From Shinella sp032095155 (GTDB lineage Bacteria; Pseudomonadota; Alphaproteobacteria; Rhizobiales; Rhizobiaceae), in the NCBI RefSeq assembly GCF_049199905.1, contig NZ_JBLZPK010000048.1:1-64000 (forward strand): a stretch of DNA of 64,000 nt, given 5' to 3'. Both the position numbers and the translations under genes were made by a program. Position 1 is the stretch's first letter. The number at the start of each line of letters is the position of its first letter. The notes beneath the pieces were generated by a model that worked only from the letters and a program-made list of their open reading frames with translations, did not search any database and had not been told where the DNA came from. This document shows, in pieces, positions 44,707-53,332 of this stretch.

Positions 44707-44859
44707 TCAAAGTTGCGGGAGAAAATGCTGGACGGCGGCTGCGGCGGCCAGGATCAGGCCGACGCGCAGCAGAAGCGCCGGTATCGGCAACGGCGGCTGT
44801 GGCTGCCGCATGGTGGCGGCGACCGCCAGCGTCTTATGGGTTTTCTTCTTGCGTGCCAT
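44707..44859 (-). CDS. Small protein with one membrane segment
   Basis: 50 residues from the ATG at 44859: a basic start (MARKKKTHKTLAV), a proline-rich turn (QPQPPLPIP), then one hydrophobic helix (ALLLRVGLILAAAAAVQHFL). 11 nt after the stop of the DHDPS-like gene, on the same strand, so probably cotranscribed. No family recognised; could be a small membrane regulator or a chance ORF. Confidence 0.45.
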   Translation of the reverse strand: MARKKKTHKTLAVAATMRQPQPPLPIPALLLRVGLILAAAAAVQHFLPQL

Positions 44860-44870
44860 GTCGTTTGCCC

Positions 44871-45813
44871 TCAGCTTGCCCTGGCAAGCNNNNNNNNNNN
44901 NNNNNNNNNNNNNNGCGGCGCTTTCCGGCAAGCCGGCAAGCGCACGGCGTACGGCCGCACCAGCCCCGGGCGTGGTCGGCACAAGCGGCAGCCGCACCGA
45001 GCCGGACAGGCCGAGGACAGGCGTGAGCCCGTGCTTTATGGCAGCCGGATCCGGCGTATTGCCGAGCGCAATGAAGAGCGGCGCGAGACGGTCCTTCAGG
45101 CCCAGGGCGAGATCGACATTGCGCGTGCGTAGTGCCTGATGCATCGCGCTCGTTAGGCGCGGCGCGAGATTTGCCGCAGCGGAAAACGTTCCGCTCCCGC
45201 CCAGCACATTGAAAGCGAAGGCCGTCGTATCGTGTGAGGAGTAAAGCACCAGCCGCTCGCGCAGCCTGCGGTCGATCACTGCGAGGCGCGCCATGTCGCC
45301 CGATGCATCAATGAAGCCGTGGATGCCGGAAATGTCGCTGAGCGCCCAGAGAGTTTCGGCGGTGACGTCCGAGCGGGTCATTCCAGGGTCGGCCAGGACG
45401 AGGATCGGCAGAGCGGTCGCTTCCGCAATGGCACGCATATGGGCGATGATGCCCTTTTGCGTCGGCTTGCTGTAATAGGGCGTGGTCACGATCAGCGCGT
45501 CCGCCCCCTCCTCTTCCGCATCAAGGGCAAGTGCTATGGTCGCCTTGGTCGAATAGGTGCCGACGGAAGCAAGAACCGGCACGGAGAGACGGGCCGCCCT
45601 GACGACGGTGGCAAGCACGGCACGGCGCTCTTCCCGGCTCAACGACGACCCCTCTGCCAGCCTGCCGCAGACAGCCAGGCCGGACACGCCGCTGGCGATC
45701 TGCCAATTGACGAAGGAGGCAAGCCCCTCGTGGTCCACCCCATCGCCGCGCAAGGGCGTGACGAGGTCGGTGATGAGGCCCTGTACAGGATTACGGCGTC
45801 GAAAGTCTGGCAT
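44871..45813 (-). CDS. Dihydrodipicolinate synthase-family protein without the Schiff-base lysine (short assembly gap)
   Basis: About 310 residues with a 25-N gap (44890-44914) near the C-terminus; the end LARAS and stop at 44871 are in another frame than the frame read before the gap. Barrel hallmarks: FDGLITDLVTP-like start (VQGLITDLVTPLRGDG), CGRLAEGSSLSREER, and TPYYSKPTQKGI with the conserved Tyr. The strand that carries the catalytic Lys in DapA (GIKDATGD) reads GFIDASGD: Lys is replaced by Ile. So aldolase/lyase chemistry by Schiff base is not possible; role unknown. Confidence 0.87.
44890..44914. other. Assembly gap (25 N) in DHDPS-family gene
   Basis: A short run of N close to the 3' end of the DHDPS-family gene. 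Confidence 0.99.
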
Positions 45814-45827
45814 GATGTCTGTTCCTT

Positions 45828-46247
45828 TCAATGTTTGACCGGAGCGGCGCGATCCAGCGCCACCAGCGCGGCCATAACGGCAGCCACTCGGTCGACATGA
45901 ACCGCGACAGCGCGCGGAACCGAGCCGTCCGAGCAGATGCGTGCAATCCAGGTGCCTTCGAGGCACACCAATTGGTCGAGATGACAAGTCGGGCGCGCGG
46001 CATCGACCAGCAGCCGGCTTGCAGCCACGAGATCGTCGCGATCCATCAACGTGCGGAAGCGATGCCGGAAGTCGGCATCGTCGCGCGCCTCGGCCAGGGA
46101 TGGCAGGGTGCGCAGGATTTCCCATAGGTGATGCTCGCGCAGCCGGCGGGCGGCGGCGATACGTTCGGCAAGCACTTCGGCAGCCGGCAGGTCCGCCTCT
46201 GCCTGATGACGACGCATCACCGTTTCGGACGATGCGGCCCTAGGCAT
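45828..46247 (-). CDS. Conserved hypothetical protein
   Basis: 139 residues from the ATG at 46247. Mostly charged helix at first (EADLPAAEVLAERIAAARRL REHHLW), then a compact alpha/beta-looking end (CHLDQLVCLEGTWIARICSD). No signal peptide or membrane segment. It overlaps the upstream small membrane-protein gene and lies 14 nt ahead of the DHDPS-family gene, so these form one operon. I do not recognise the family. Confidence 0.6.
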   Translation of the reverse strand: MPRAASSETVMRRHQAEADLPAAEVLAERIAAARRLREHHLWEILRTLPSLAEARDDADFRHRFRTLMDRDDLVAASRLLVDAARPTCHLDQLVCLEGTWIARICSDGSVPRAVAVHVDRVAAVMAALVALDRAAPVKH

Positions 46248-46434
46248 GGAGAACCCCGAGCAGAATCGCGGCGATAAGAAGCATCGTTGCGAGGACGGCC
46301 CCTGCGGCGAGCGGCATGGGTTCGTACCGCCCTTTCCCATGGCTCACCTGATCGTGCAGGCGCACGCGATGATGAAGGAAGATCATCCGCGTCGAAAGCG
46401 GTGGAAGATGATGGTCCGAAAAATCTCTCCGCAT
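46240..46434 (-). CDS. Small His-rich membrane protein
   Basis: 64 residues from the ATG at 46434 (AGAGGTGCCATC upstream). N-terminal part rich in His/Arg (SDHHLPPLSTRMIFLHHRVR), then a C-terminal membrane helix (MPLAAGAVLATMLLIAAILL). Stop overlaps the next start (ATGCCTAG). No family recognised. Confidence 0.55.
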   Translation of the reverse strand: MRRDFSDHHLPPLSTRMIFLHHRVRLHDQVSHGKGRYEPMPLAAGAVLATMLLIAAILLGVLHA

Positions 46435-46459
46435 GATGGCACCTCTGCTGATGGATCGC

Positions 46460-46490
46460 CGTGACCCCACCCGGAAAGGCATGGGTCACG
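46460..46490. other. Inverted repeat downstream of the PtsN-like gene
   Basis: CGTGACCC (46460-46467) and GGGTCACG (46483-46490), perfect 8-bp arms, 15-nt loop, between the PtsN-like gene and the small His-rich membrane protein gene. Could be a weak terminator or an operator for the small-protein operon. Confidence 0.35.
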
Positions 46491-46586
46491 ACGATCTGAA
46501 GCTAGGCGTCCACGGATATTTTCTCGATTGGAAGGCGGGGCCAGAAAAATAGGAATTGCATAGACGGCGCCCTGTCGCCGTCACGA

Positions 46587-47027
46587 CTACGTGAGAAGCG
46601 CGAAGATTTCATCGGCACTGCGCGCAGCGCGAATGGCGGTGACGGTATGATCATCGCGCAGTTGCCGCGCGATGCAGGAGAGGATGTTGAGGTTCTGCCC
46701 GTGCCCCGAGGCCGGCGAGAGAAGCAGCACGACAATGTCGACCGGAATATCGTCAACCGCCTCGAAATCGATCGGCCGGGCAAGCCGGGCGACGATGGCA
46801 AGGCTCTTCGGCAGCCCTTCGATGAGCGCGTGCGGGATGGCGATTCCCCGCCCGATACCCGTCGAACCGAGGTTTTCACGGGCAAGCAATGCCTTGGCGA
46901 TGATGCCAGCGTGGATACCGGTCTTGTGAGACGACATGTCGGCCAAATGCCGCAGAAGCTTGTGCTTCGAAACGAACGGCAAGTCGAAGACGATGTTTTC
47001 CAGCGCCAGATGGTCGCTGAGCTGCAT
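46587..47027 (-). CDS. PtsN-like nitrogen-PTS EIIA protein linked to kdp
   Basis: 146 residues from the ATG at 47027 (GGAG upstream; an ATG at 47039 is also in frame). EIIA type 2 domain; the phosphorylatable histidine is H66 in GIGRGIAIPHALIEG and the LARPIDFEAVDDIPVDIVVLLL strand is typical. It is not beside rpoN or hpf, where housekeeping ptsN sits. It lies 24 nt downstream of kdpE on the same strand. In E. coli and Rhizobium PtsN is known to affect KdpD activity, so a dedicated modulator of this KdpDE pair is likely (inference). Confidence 0.88.
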   Translation of the reverse strand: MQLSDHLALENIVFDLPFVSKHKLLRHLADMSSHKTGIHAGIIAKALLARENLGSTGIGRGIAIPHALIEGLPKSLAIVARLARPIDFEAVDDIPVDIVVLLLSPASGHGQNLNILSCIARQLRDDHTVTAIRAARSADEIFALLT

Positions 47028-47051
47028 GATGAACTCCATGAATGCGGTCGA

Positions 47052-47744
47052 TCAGCTCGCGTCGACGAGCCTGTAGCCGACACCGGTCTCGGTGAGGATG
47101 TATTGCGGTTGGTCCGGTGTACGCTCGATCTTCTGCCGGAGCTGGCGGACATAGACGCGCAGATACTGCACGTCGGTCAGGCCGTCCCAGACATGTTCGA
47201 GCAAGAAGCGATGGGTCAGCACCTTGCCGGCATGCTGTACGAGAATGCGAAGGATATCGTATTCCTTCGGCGAGAGTTTCACCTCTTCGCCCGCCACCTT
47301 GACGATGCGCTTGACGAGGTCCACCGAGAGATCACCCGTCTGGAAGATGGGTTTCTCTCCCTGGGTTTGCAGCCGGTGACGCAGCGCCACGCGGATGCGC
47401 GCGACCAGCTCGTTCATGCCGAAGGGCTTGGTGATGTAGTCATCCGCGCCAAGCTCCAGCGCTTTCACGATGCCGGCCTCGTCCGTGCGGCTCGAGAGGA
47501 TGACGACGGGCAGGTCGAGCCCCTCTGCGCGCCACCTGGCCAGCAGGTCATGCCCCGGCATATCCGGCAGGCCGAGGTCGAGCACGATCAGATCCGGCTT
47601 TTCCGATTTGACCAGTTCGATCGCCACCTTGGCATTCATCGCCTCGATGATGGCGTAGTCCTGCGTGGAGAGCCCGACGCGCAGTAGCTTGCGGATCGGC
47701 GGCTCGTCATCGACGATCAGAATGCGGACGGCGGTATTGGTCAT
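47052..47744 (-). CDS. kdpE: Response regulator KdpE
   Basis: 230 residues: receiver domain with the phospho-acceptor Asp in LIVLDLGLPDMPG and Lys in YITKPFGMNEL, and an OmpR-type winged helix (GEEVKLSPKEYDILRILVQH, then YLRVYVRQLRQKIE). Overlaps the kdpD stop by 4 nt. Activates kdpFABC on potassium limitation or osmotic stress. Confidence 0.95.
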   Translation of the reverse strand: MTNTAVRILIVDDEPPIRKLLRVGLSTQDYAIIEAMNAKVAIELVKSEKPDLIVLDLGLPDMPGHDLLARWRAEGLDLPVVILSSRTDEAGIVKALELGADDYITKPFGMNELVARIRVALRHRLQTQGEKPIFQTGDLSVDLVKRIVKVAGEEVKLSPKEYDILRILVQHAGKVLTHRFLLEHVWDGLTDVQYLRVYVRQLRQKIERTPDQPQYILTETGVGYRLVDAS

Positions 47745-50446
47745 TCGTTTCCTCCCAGGACGGGCATTTCGGCCGACACCGGCATGCGGATGGTAAAGAC
47801 GGCGCCGGCGCGGTCTGTGCGGTTGGCTGCCGTGATCGCACCGCCCATCGCCTCGACGAAACCGCGGCAGATCGAAAGACCGAGCCCCGTACCGGCGCGC
47901 ACGTGGTCGCCTTTGCGCACGCGGTAGAAGCTGTCGAAAATGCGCTCGATGTCGTCCGGCGGAATGCCGGGGCCTTCGTCGATGACGGAAAGCAGAAGGG
48001 CATTGCCGTCCTGCCGGCCACGGATTTCGATCAGCGTGTCTTCCGGCGCATATTTTGCGGCGTTGTCGATAAGATTGAAGAGCACCTGCTCGAAAAGCAC
48101 GGGGTCGACCCGCAGCATCGGCAGAGTTTGCGGTATGTGCACCTCGACCTTGTGATGGGAGACGATCTTGCCGGCGCGCGAAAGCGCCGTGCCGACGATG
48201 TCGCCAGCAAAATGCCAGGCATAGTTCGGTTCCATGGCGCCGGCGCCGAGGCGGGTCATGTCGAGCAGGTTGGCGATGAAGCGGTTGAGGCGCTCTGATT
48301 CATCGATCACCGTCGAAAGCAACTCGCGCCGCGCCTCATCGTCCAGTTGCGCGCCAAGGCCCTTCAGCGTGTCGGCCGAGCCCATGATGGCCGCGAGCGG
48401 CGTCTTGAGGTCGTGCGAGATGGAAGTCAGCAAGGCCGACCGCAGCCGGTCCGTCTCAACGGCAAGCCGGGCCTTGTCGACATCGGAAACGAGCTGCACG
48501 CGCTCGATTGCCAGTGCAGCCTGATCCGACAGAGCATCGAACAGGCGCTGCTGCTCGGGCGTCAGGATCGGTCCTTGCCTGTCATTGTCGAGACCGATGA
48601 CGCCGACCGCCTCGCGGCCGGTGCGCAGGGGAAGGTAGAGCCGCTTGGCGCCCGGCAGCGTATCGGCGCCGCGGCCGGCAGGGCGGTTGTGTTCCCAGGC
48701 CCATTTCGCCGCAGCGATATCGGCATCGACCAGCGTGTCGTCCGGCGGGTAACCGGCCTTGACCGCCACCGAGCCGCCTTCCGGCAGCAGGATGACGACC
48801 CGCACCTTGAGCATCGAGGCTATCTGGAAGGCGGTCGCCCAGAGCACATCGTCGAGCGTGCCGGTGCCGGCAAGCTTTTTGGAGAAGAGATAGAGGTCTT
48901 CCGTCGTGCGGGCCCTCTGCCGCGCGGCTGCCGCCTGGCGCTGCACCGCGGCCGTCAGGTTCGAGGCGACAACCGCAACACCGAGATAGAAGAACAGCGC
49001 GACGATGCTTTCCGGGTCGCGGACCGTGAAATTGTAGCGCGGCTCGAGGAAGAAGAAGTTGAAGGAAAGCGCACCCAGCAGCGAGGCGAAGAGACCGGCC
49101 CCAAGCCCACCCTGCACGGAGGCCGCGAGTACTGCCATGAGGAAGACGAGCGCAAGGTTCTGCACGTCGAGCGTCTGGTCAAGCGCAATGCCTGCAAGAA
49201 TGGCGAGCAGGATGAAAATCACACTCAGCAGATAGGGTTTGACGCGAAAGGGTTTTGGCGCCTGGGCGGCCTTCACGCCACGCGTCGGCTGCGCTTCCCT
49301 GTCATCTCCGGAAATGACGTGGACGCTGATATCGCCGGCATAGCGGATCAGATCGTGCGTGACCGAGCCTTGCCAGAGCTGCCGCCAGCGCGAGCCGTTG
49401 GGGCGGCCGACGACGATATGTGTGAAGTTGTTGGTGTTGGCATAGGCGATGATGTCGCGCGAGAGCGAGAGCGCCGGCAGCGTCACCGTTTCGGCGCCCA
49501 GCTGTTCGGCAAGCCGCATATTGGCGGCGAGCCGGTCCTTGTCCTCCTCCGGCAAGCTGACCGCTTGTGGCGTGTCGAGATGCAGCACCGCCCAGGGCGC
49601 GCGCAACCGGTCGGCCTGGCGCCGGGCGTAGCGCACGAGGCTGGCGCCGTTGCTGCCATGGCCGAGGCAGACCAGCAGGCGCTCGCCAGCCGCCCACGGC
49701 CCCGAAATGGCATGAGCCTGCATGTGATTGAGCAACTGCTCGTCGACGCGCTGGGCGGTGCGGCGCAGCGCCAGTTCACGTAGCGCCGTCAGGTTGCCCG
49801 GTGAAAAATAGTTCTCGACCGCCCGCTTGGCCGTCTTCGGCACGTAGACCTTGCCGTCCGCCAGCCGCTTGATCAGGTCTTCCGGCGTGATATCGATGAT
49901 CTCGATGTCGTCGGCCCGGTCGACGATGGAATCCGGCACCGTTTCACGCACGCGGATGCGGGTGATCTGCGCCACCACGTCGTTGAGGCTTTCCACATGC
50001 TGGATGTTGAGCGTCGAATAGACGTCGATGCCGTGCGAAAGCAGCTCCTGCACGTCGAGATAGCGCTTGGGATGGCGGCTGCCGACGGCATTGGTATGGG
50101 CGAGTTCGTCGATGAGAACGAGCGCCGGCCGGCGTTCGAGGATCGCATCGAGATCCATTTCCTCAAGAGTCTGGCCACGATAGTCGATCGTCCGGCGGGC
50201 GATGACCTCGAAGCCTTCGACGAGCGCCTCGGTCTCCTTGCGACCGTGCGTCTCGACGACACCGATAACGACATCGACGCCGTCGGCCTGCCGGGCGCGG
50301 CCGGACATCAGCATCTCATAGGTCTTGCCGACGCCCGGCGCTGCACCGAGGAAGATTTTCAGGCGCCCACGCGTCTCCCGTTGCGCATGCTCCAGCAGGG
50401 CGTCCGGCGACGGCCTGTTCTCAATCTCGCGACGGTCATCCGGCAT
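47741..50446 (-). CDS. kdpD: Sensor histidine kinase KdpD
   Basis: 901 residues. N-terminal KdpD domain with P-loop GAAPGVGKTYEML near 33; USP domain around 250-375 (LLVCLGHGSNGASLVRYARR, TNNFTHIVVGRPNGSRW); four membrane helices near 400-490; GAF domain; HisKA with SISHDLKTPLAAIMGS (phospho-His) and an HATPase domain (NLIDNAAKYAP, DEGPGIPPDDIERIF, GTGLGLSICRGFVEAMGG). All key residues present. Senses K+ and, through partners, the nitrogen PTS. Confidence 0.96.
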   Translation of the reverse strand: MPDDRREIENRPSPDALLEHAQRETRGRLKIFLGAAPGVGKTYEMLMSGRARQADGVDVVIGVVETHGRKETEALVEGFEVIARRTIDYRGQTLEEMDLDAILERRPALVLIDELAHTNAVGSRHPKRYLDVQELLSHGIDVYSTLNIQHVESLNDVVAQITRIRVRETVPDSIVDRADDIEIIDITPEDLIKRLADGKVYVPKTAKRAVENYFSPGNLTALRELALRRTAQRVDEQLLNHMQAHAISGPWAAGERLLVCLGHGSNGASLVRYARRQADRLRAPWAVLHLDTPQAVSLPEEDKDRLAANMRLAEQLGAETVTLPALSLSRDIIAYANTNNFTHIVVGRPNGSRWRQLWQGSVTHDLIRYAGDISVHVISGDDREAQPTRGVKAAQAPKPFRVKPYLLSVIFILLAILAGIALDQTLDVQNLALVFLMAVLAASVQGGLGAGLFASLLGALSFNFFFLEPRYNFTVRDPESIVALFFYLGVAVVASNLTAAVQRQAAAARQRARTTEDLYLFSKKLAGTGTLDDVLWATAFQIASMLKVRVVILLPEGGSVAVKAGYPPDDTLVDADIAAAKWAWEHNRPAGRGADTLPGAKRLYLPLRTGREAVGVIGLDNDRQGPILTPEQQRLFDALSDQAALAIERVQLVSDVDKARLAVETDRLRSALLTSISHDLKTPLAAIMGSADTLKGLGAQLDDEARRELLSTVIDESERLNRFIANLLDMTRLGAGAMEPNYAWHFAGDIVGTALSRAGKIVSHHKVEVHIPQTLPMLRVDPVLFEQVLFNLIDNAAKYAPEDTLIEIRGRQDGNALLLSVIDEGPGIPPDDIERIFDSFYRVRKGDHVRAGTGLGLSICRGFVEAMGGAITAANRTDRAGAVFTIRMPVSAEMPVLGGNE

Positions 50447-50505
50447 GAATATCCACCCACTTTCCCCGACCGGCCGGAAGGCCGATCGGAGACGCCCATT
50501 TCAGT

Positions 50506-51072
50506 TTACGAACGGGCCTCGTCAAGCGCCATGTTGAGACGCAGCACGTTCACCACAGGTTCGCCGAGGAAACCAAGCTTACGGCCCTCGATCTGCCGGT
50601 CGACGAGGGCGCGCACTGCGGCCTCATCCATCGCCCTCGCCTTGGCCACGCGCGGCACCTGGAAATAGGCGGCGTCCGGCGAGATATGCGGGTCGAGACC
50701 GCTGCCCGAGGCCGTGACGAGGTCGATCGGCACTTCGGTACCCGGATTTGTCGCCTTTGCCGCCTCGTAGTCCGTCTTTACCCGGTCGATCAGCTTCTGG
50801 CTGGTTGGGCCGAGGTTGGAACCGGAGGAGCCGGCGGCGTTGTAGCCGTCGCCCGCCGCCGAGGGACGGCCGTGGAAATATTGTTCACCGGCGAAGGCCT
50901 GGCCGATAAGGCTCGAACCGACGACCTGGCCATTCTTCTCGATCAGGCTGCCATTCGCCTGACCGGGGAAGACGGCCTGCGCGATGCCGGTCATCGCGGC
51001 GGGATACAGAAGGCCGGTGATCGCCGTGGTGGCGACGATCATGACGATTGCGGGACGCAGTTGCTTGAACAT
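50506..51072 (-). CDS. kdpC: Potassium-transporting ATPase subunit KdpC
   Basis: 188 residues; single N-terminal membrane helix (LRPAIVMIVATTAITGLLYP) and the KdpC motifs FHGRPSAAGDGYNAAGSSGS, NLGPTS and SGSGLDPHISPDAA. Stabilises the KdpA-KdpB complex. ATG at 51072, 10 nt after kdpB; kdpD follows after 59 nt. Confidence 0.96.
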   Translation of the reverse strand: MFKQLRPAIVMIVATTAITGLLYPAAMTGIAQAVFPGQANGSLIEKNGQVVGSSLIGQAFAGEQYFHGRPSAAGDGYNAAGSSGSNLGPTSQKLIDRVKTDYEAAKATNPGTEVPIDLVTASGSGLDPHISPDAAYFQVPRVAKARAMDEAAVRALVDRQIEGRKLGFLGEPVVNVLRLNMALDEARS

Positions 51073-51082
51073 GGTCTTTTCC

Positions 51083-53131
51083 TTAGGCGAGGCCGAGGGC
51101 AGTAATGGCAACGTCGATCGCCTTGATGCCGATGAAGGGGACGACGAGGCCGCCGAGGCCGTAGATCAGGAGGTTGCGGGAGAGCAGCGCACCGGCGCCG
51201 ACGGCGCGGTACTTCACGCCCCTCAGCGACAGCGGGATCAGCGCGACGATGATCAGCGCGTTGAAGATGATCGCCGAGAGGATGGCGGACTGCGGAGTGG
51301 AGAGGCCCATGACGTTCAGGACGCCGAGCTGCGGATAGAAGGCGAGGAACATGGCCGGGATGATCGCGAAATATTTCGCGATGTCGTTGGCGATGGAAAA
51401 GGTCGTGAGCGCGCCCCGGGTCATCAGGAGCTGCTTGCCGATCTCGACGATCTCGATGAGCTTGGTCGGATCGCTGTCGAGATCGACCATGTTGCCGGCC
51501 TCGCGGGCGGCCACCGTGCCGGTGTTCATGGCAACGCCGACATCGGCCTGGGCGAGCGCCGGGGCATCGTTGGTGCCGTCGCCGCACATGGCGACCAGCT
51601 TGCCCTTGGCCTGTTCCTCGCGGATGAGCTGGAGCTTGTTTTCCGGTGTCGCCTGAGCGAGGAAGTCGTCGACGCCCGCTTCTGCGGCAATCGCCGCCGC
51701 CGTCATCGGGTTGTCGCCGGTGATCATCACGGTGCGGATGCCCATGCGGCGCAGTTCCGAGAAGCGCTCGCGGATGCCGCCCTTGACGATGTCCTTCAAC
51801 TGGACGACGCCGAGCAGCTTGCCGTCGCGGGCAACTGCCAGCGGCGTGCCGCCGGCCTTGGCGATCTCCTCGGCGATGGCCTGGAGTTCGCGCACGGCGT
51901 CCGACGGCACGAGGGTACCGACATAGGCGAGCACCGCATCGACCGCGCCCTTTCTGATCTGCGCGCCCTCAAGGTCGACGCCGCTCATGCGGGTCTGGGC
52001 GGTAAAGGGCACGAAGGTGGCCTTCAGGCTGTTCATGTCGCGGCCGCGGATGTCGTACTTCTCCTTGGCGAGCACGACGATGGAGCGCCCTTCCGGCGTT
52101 TCGTCGGCCAACGATGCGAGCTGCGCGGCATCGGCGAGGTCCTGCTCGGAAACGCCGCGGACGGGCTTGAAGGCGGTCGCCTGGCGGTTTCCGAGGGTGA
52201 TGGTGCCGGTCTTGTCGAGCAACAGCGTATCGACGTCGCCGGCCGCTTCGACCGCACGGCCCGACATCGCCAGTACATTGAAGCGCACGAGGCGGTCCAT
52301 GCCGGCAATGCCGATCGCCGACAGCAAGGCACCGATGGTCGTCGGAATGAGCGTGACGAAAAGCGCGACGAGCACGATGATCGGGATCGAGCCGCCGGCA
52401 TAGTTGGCAAAACTCGGAATGGTCGCGGTGGCGAGCACGAAGATCAGCGTCATGCCGGCGAGCAGGATGTTGAGCGCGATCTCGTTCGGCGTCTTCTGGC
52501 GCTCCGCGCCCTCGACCAGCGAGATCATGCGGTCGAGGAAGGTGGAGCCGGCGGCAGCAGTGATGCGCACGCGGATCCAGTCGGACAGAACCTGCGTGCC
52601 GCCGGTCACGGCCGAGCGGTCGCCGCCCGATTCCCGGATCACGGGCGCGGATTCCCCCGTGATGGCCGCTTCGTTGACCGAGGCGACGCCCTCGACCACC
52701 TCACCATCCGAAGGGATAATATCGCCGGCCTCGACGAGAACGAGGTCGCCGACCTTGAGCGTGGCGCCGGGCACCAGTTTGTAGTCGGTGGTACTGCCAG
52801 CGGTCAGCAGCTTTGCCTGCGTCTCGCTGCGCGCTTTACGCAGTGAATCGGCCTGCGCCTTGCCACGGCCCTCGGCGACGCCTTCTGCGAAATTGGCGAA
52901 GAGCACGGTGAACCAGAGCCAGAGATTTATCTGGAAGGAGAAACCGAGATCACCGCCACCGGTAACAACGTCGCGCAGGAAGAGCACGGTGGTCAGGACC
53001 GAGACCGTGGCCACGACGAACATGACCGGATTGCGGGCAAGCGTGCGCGGGTTCAGCTTGGTGAACGCGGCGACGATCGCCGGAACGAGAATGCGAGAAT
53101 CCAGGATGCTCGCGGATTTTGCCTGGCTCAT
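51083..53131 (-). CDS. kdpB: Potassium-transporting ATPase subunit KdpB (P-type ATPase)
   Basis: 682 residues from the ATG at 53131 (GGAG 8 nt upstream). The phosphorylation motif DKTGTITLGN, the TGES actuator motif (AAITGESAPVIRESGGDRSA) and the hinge MCGDGTNDAPALAQADVGVA are intact. Energises K+ uptake through KdpA. Confidence 0.97.
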   Translation of the reverse strand: MSQAKSASILDSRILVPAIVAAFTKLNPRTLARNPVMFVVATVSVLTTVLFLRDVVTGGGDLGFSFQINLWLWFTVLFANFAEGVAEGRGKAQADSLRKARSETQAKLLTAGSTTDYKLVPGATLKVGDLVLVEAGDIIPSDGEVVEGVASVNEAAITGESAPVIRESGGDRSAVTGGTQVLSDWIRVRITAAAGSTFLDRMISLVEGAERQKTPNEIALNILLAGMTLIFVLATATIPSFANYAGGSIPIIVLVALFVTLIPTTIGALLSAIGIAGMDRLVRFNVLAMSGRAVEAAGDVDTLLLDKTGTITLGNRQATAFKPVRGVSEQDLADAAQLASLADETPEGRSIVVLAKEKYDIRGRDMNSLKATFVPFTAQTRMSGVDLEGAQIRKGAVDAVLAYVGTLVPSDAVRELQAIAEEIAKAGGTPLAVARDGKLLGVVQLKDIVKGGIRERFSELRRMGIRTVMITGDNPMTAAAIAAEAGVDDFLAQATPENKLQLIREEQAKGKLVAMCGDGTNDAPALAQADVGVAMNTGTVAAREAGNMVDLDSDPTKLIEIVEIGKQLLMTRGALTTFSIANDIAKYFAIIPAMFLAFYPQLGVLNVMGLSTPQSAILSAIIFNALIIVALIPLSLRGVKYRAVGAGALLSRNLLIYGLGGLVVPFIGIKAIDVAITALGLA

Positions 53132-53174
53132 AAGAGACTCCAGCTTTGAAGCGATACGGGGGGCCGTGGACCGG

Positions 53175-53321
53175 TCAACCGCGTAGGAATTCGATGACAC
53201 TGACGATGGCCACGAGGGTGGCCAGCATCACGAGGATGACATTGGACGCGCACCATCGGGCCGGCATTCCACCCCGGCGAACCGGGGCGGAGAAAGGCGG
53301 TTTCTTCACGCTGCGTATCAT
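53175..53321 (-). CDS. Small membrane protein between kdpA and kdpB
   Basis: 48 residues from the ATG at 53321: basic start (MIRSVKKPPFSAPVRRGG), then one hydrophobic helix (VILVMLATLVAIVSVIEFLR). The reading frame fits exactly between the kdpA stop (53333) and kdpB with no overlap, and the helix is better than chance for such a short stretch. Not a standard Kdp subunit; may be an accessory peptide of the complex. Confidence 0.6.
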   Translation of the reverse strand: MIRSVKKPPFSAPVRRGGMPARWCASNVILVMLATLVAIVSVIEFLRG

Positions 53322-53332
53322 GGCCGCGTCCC

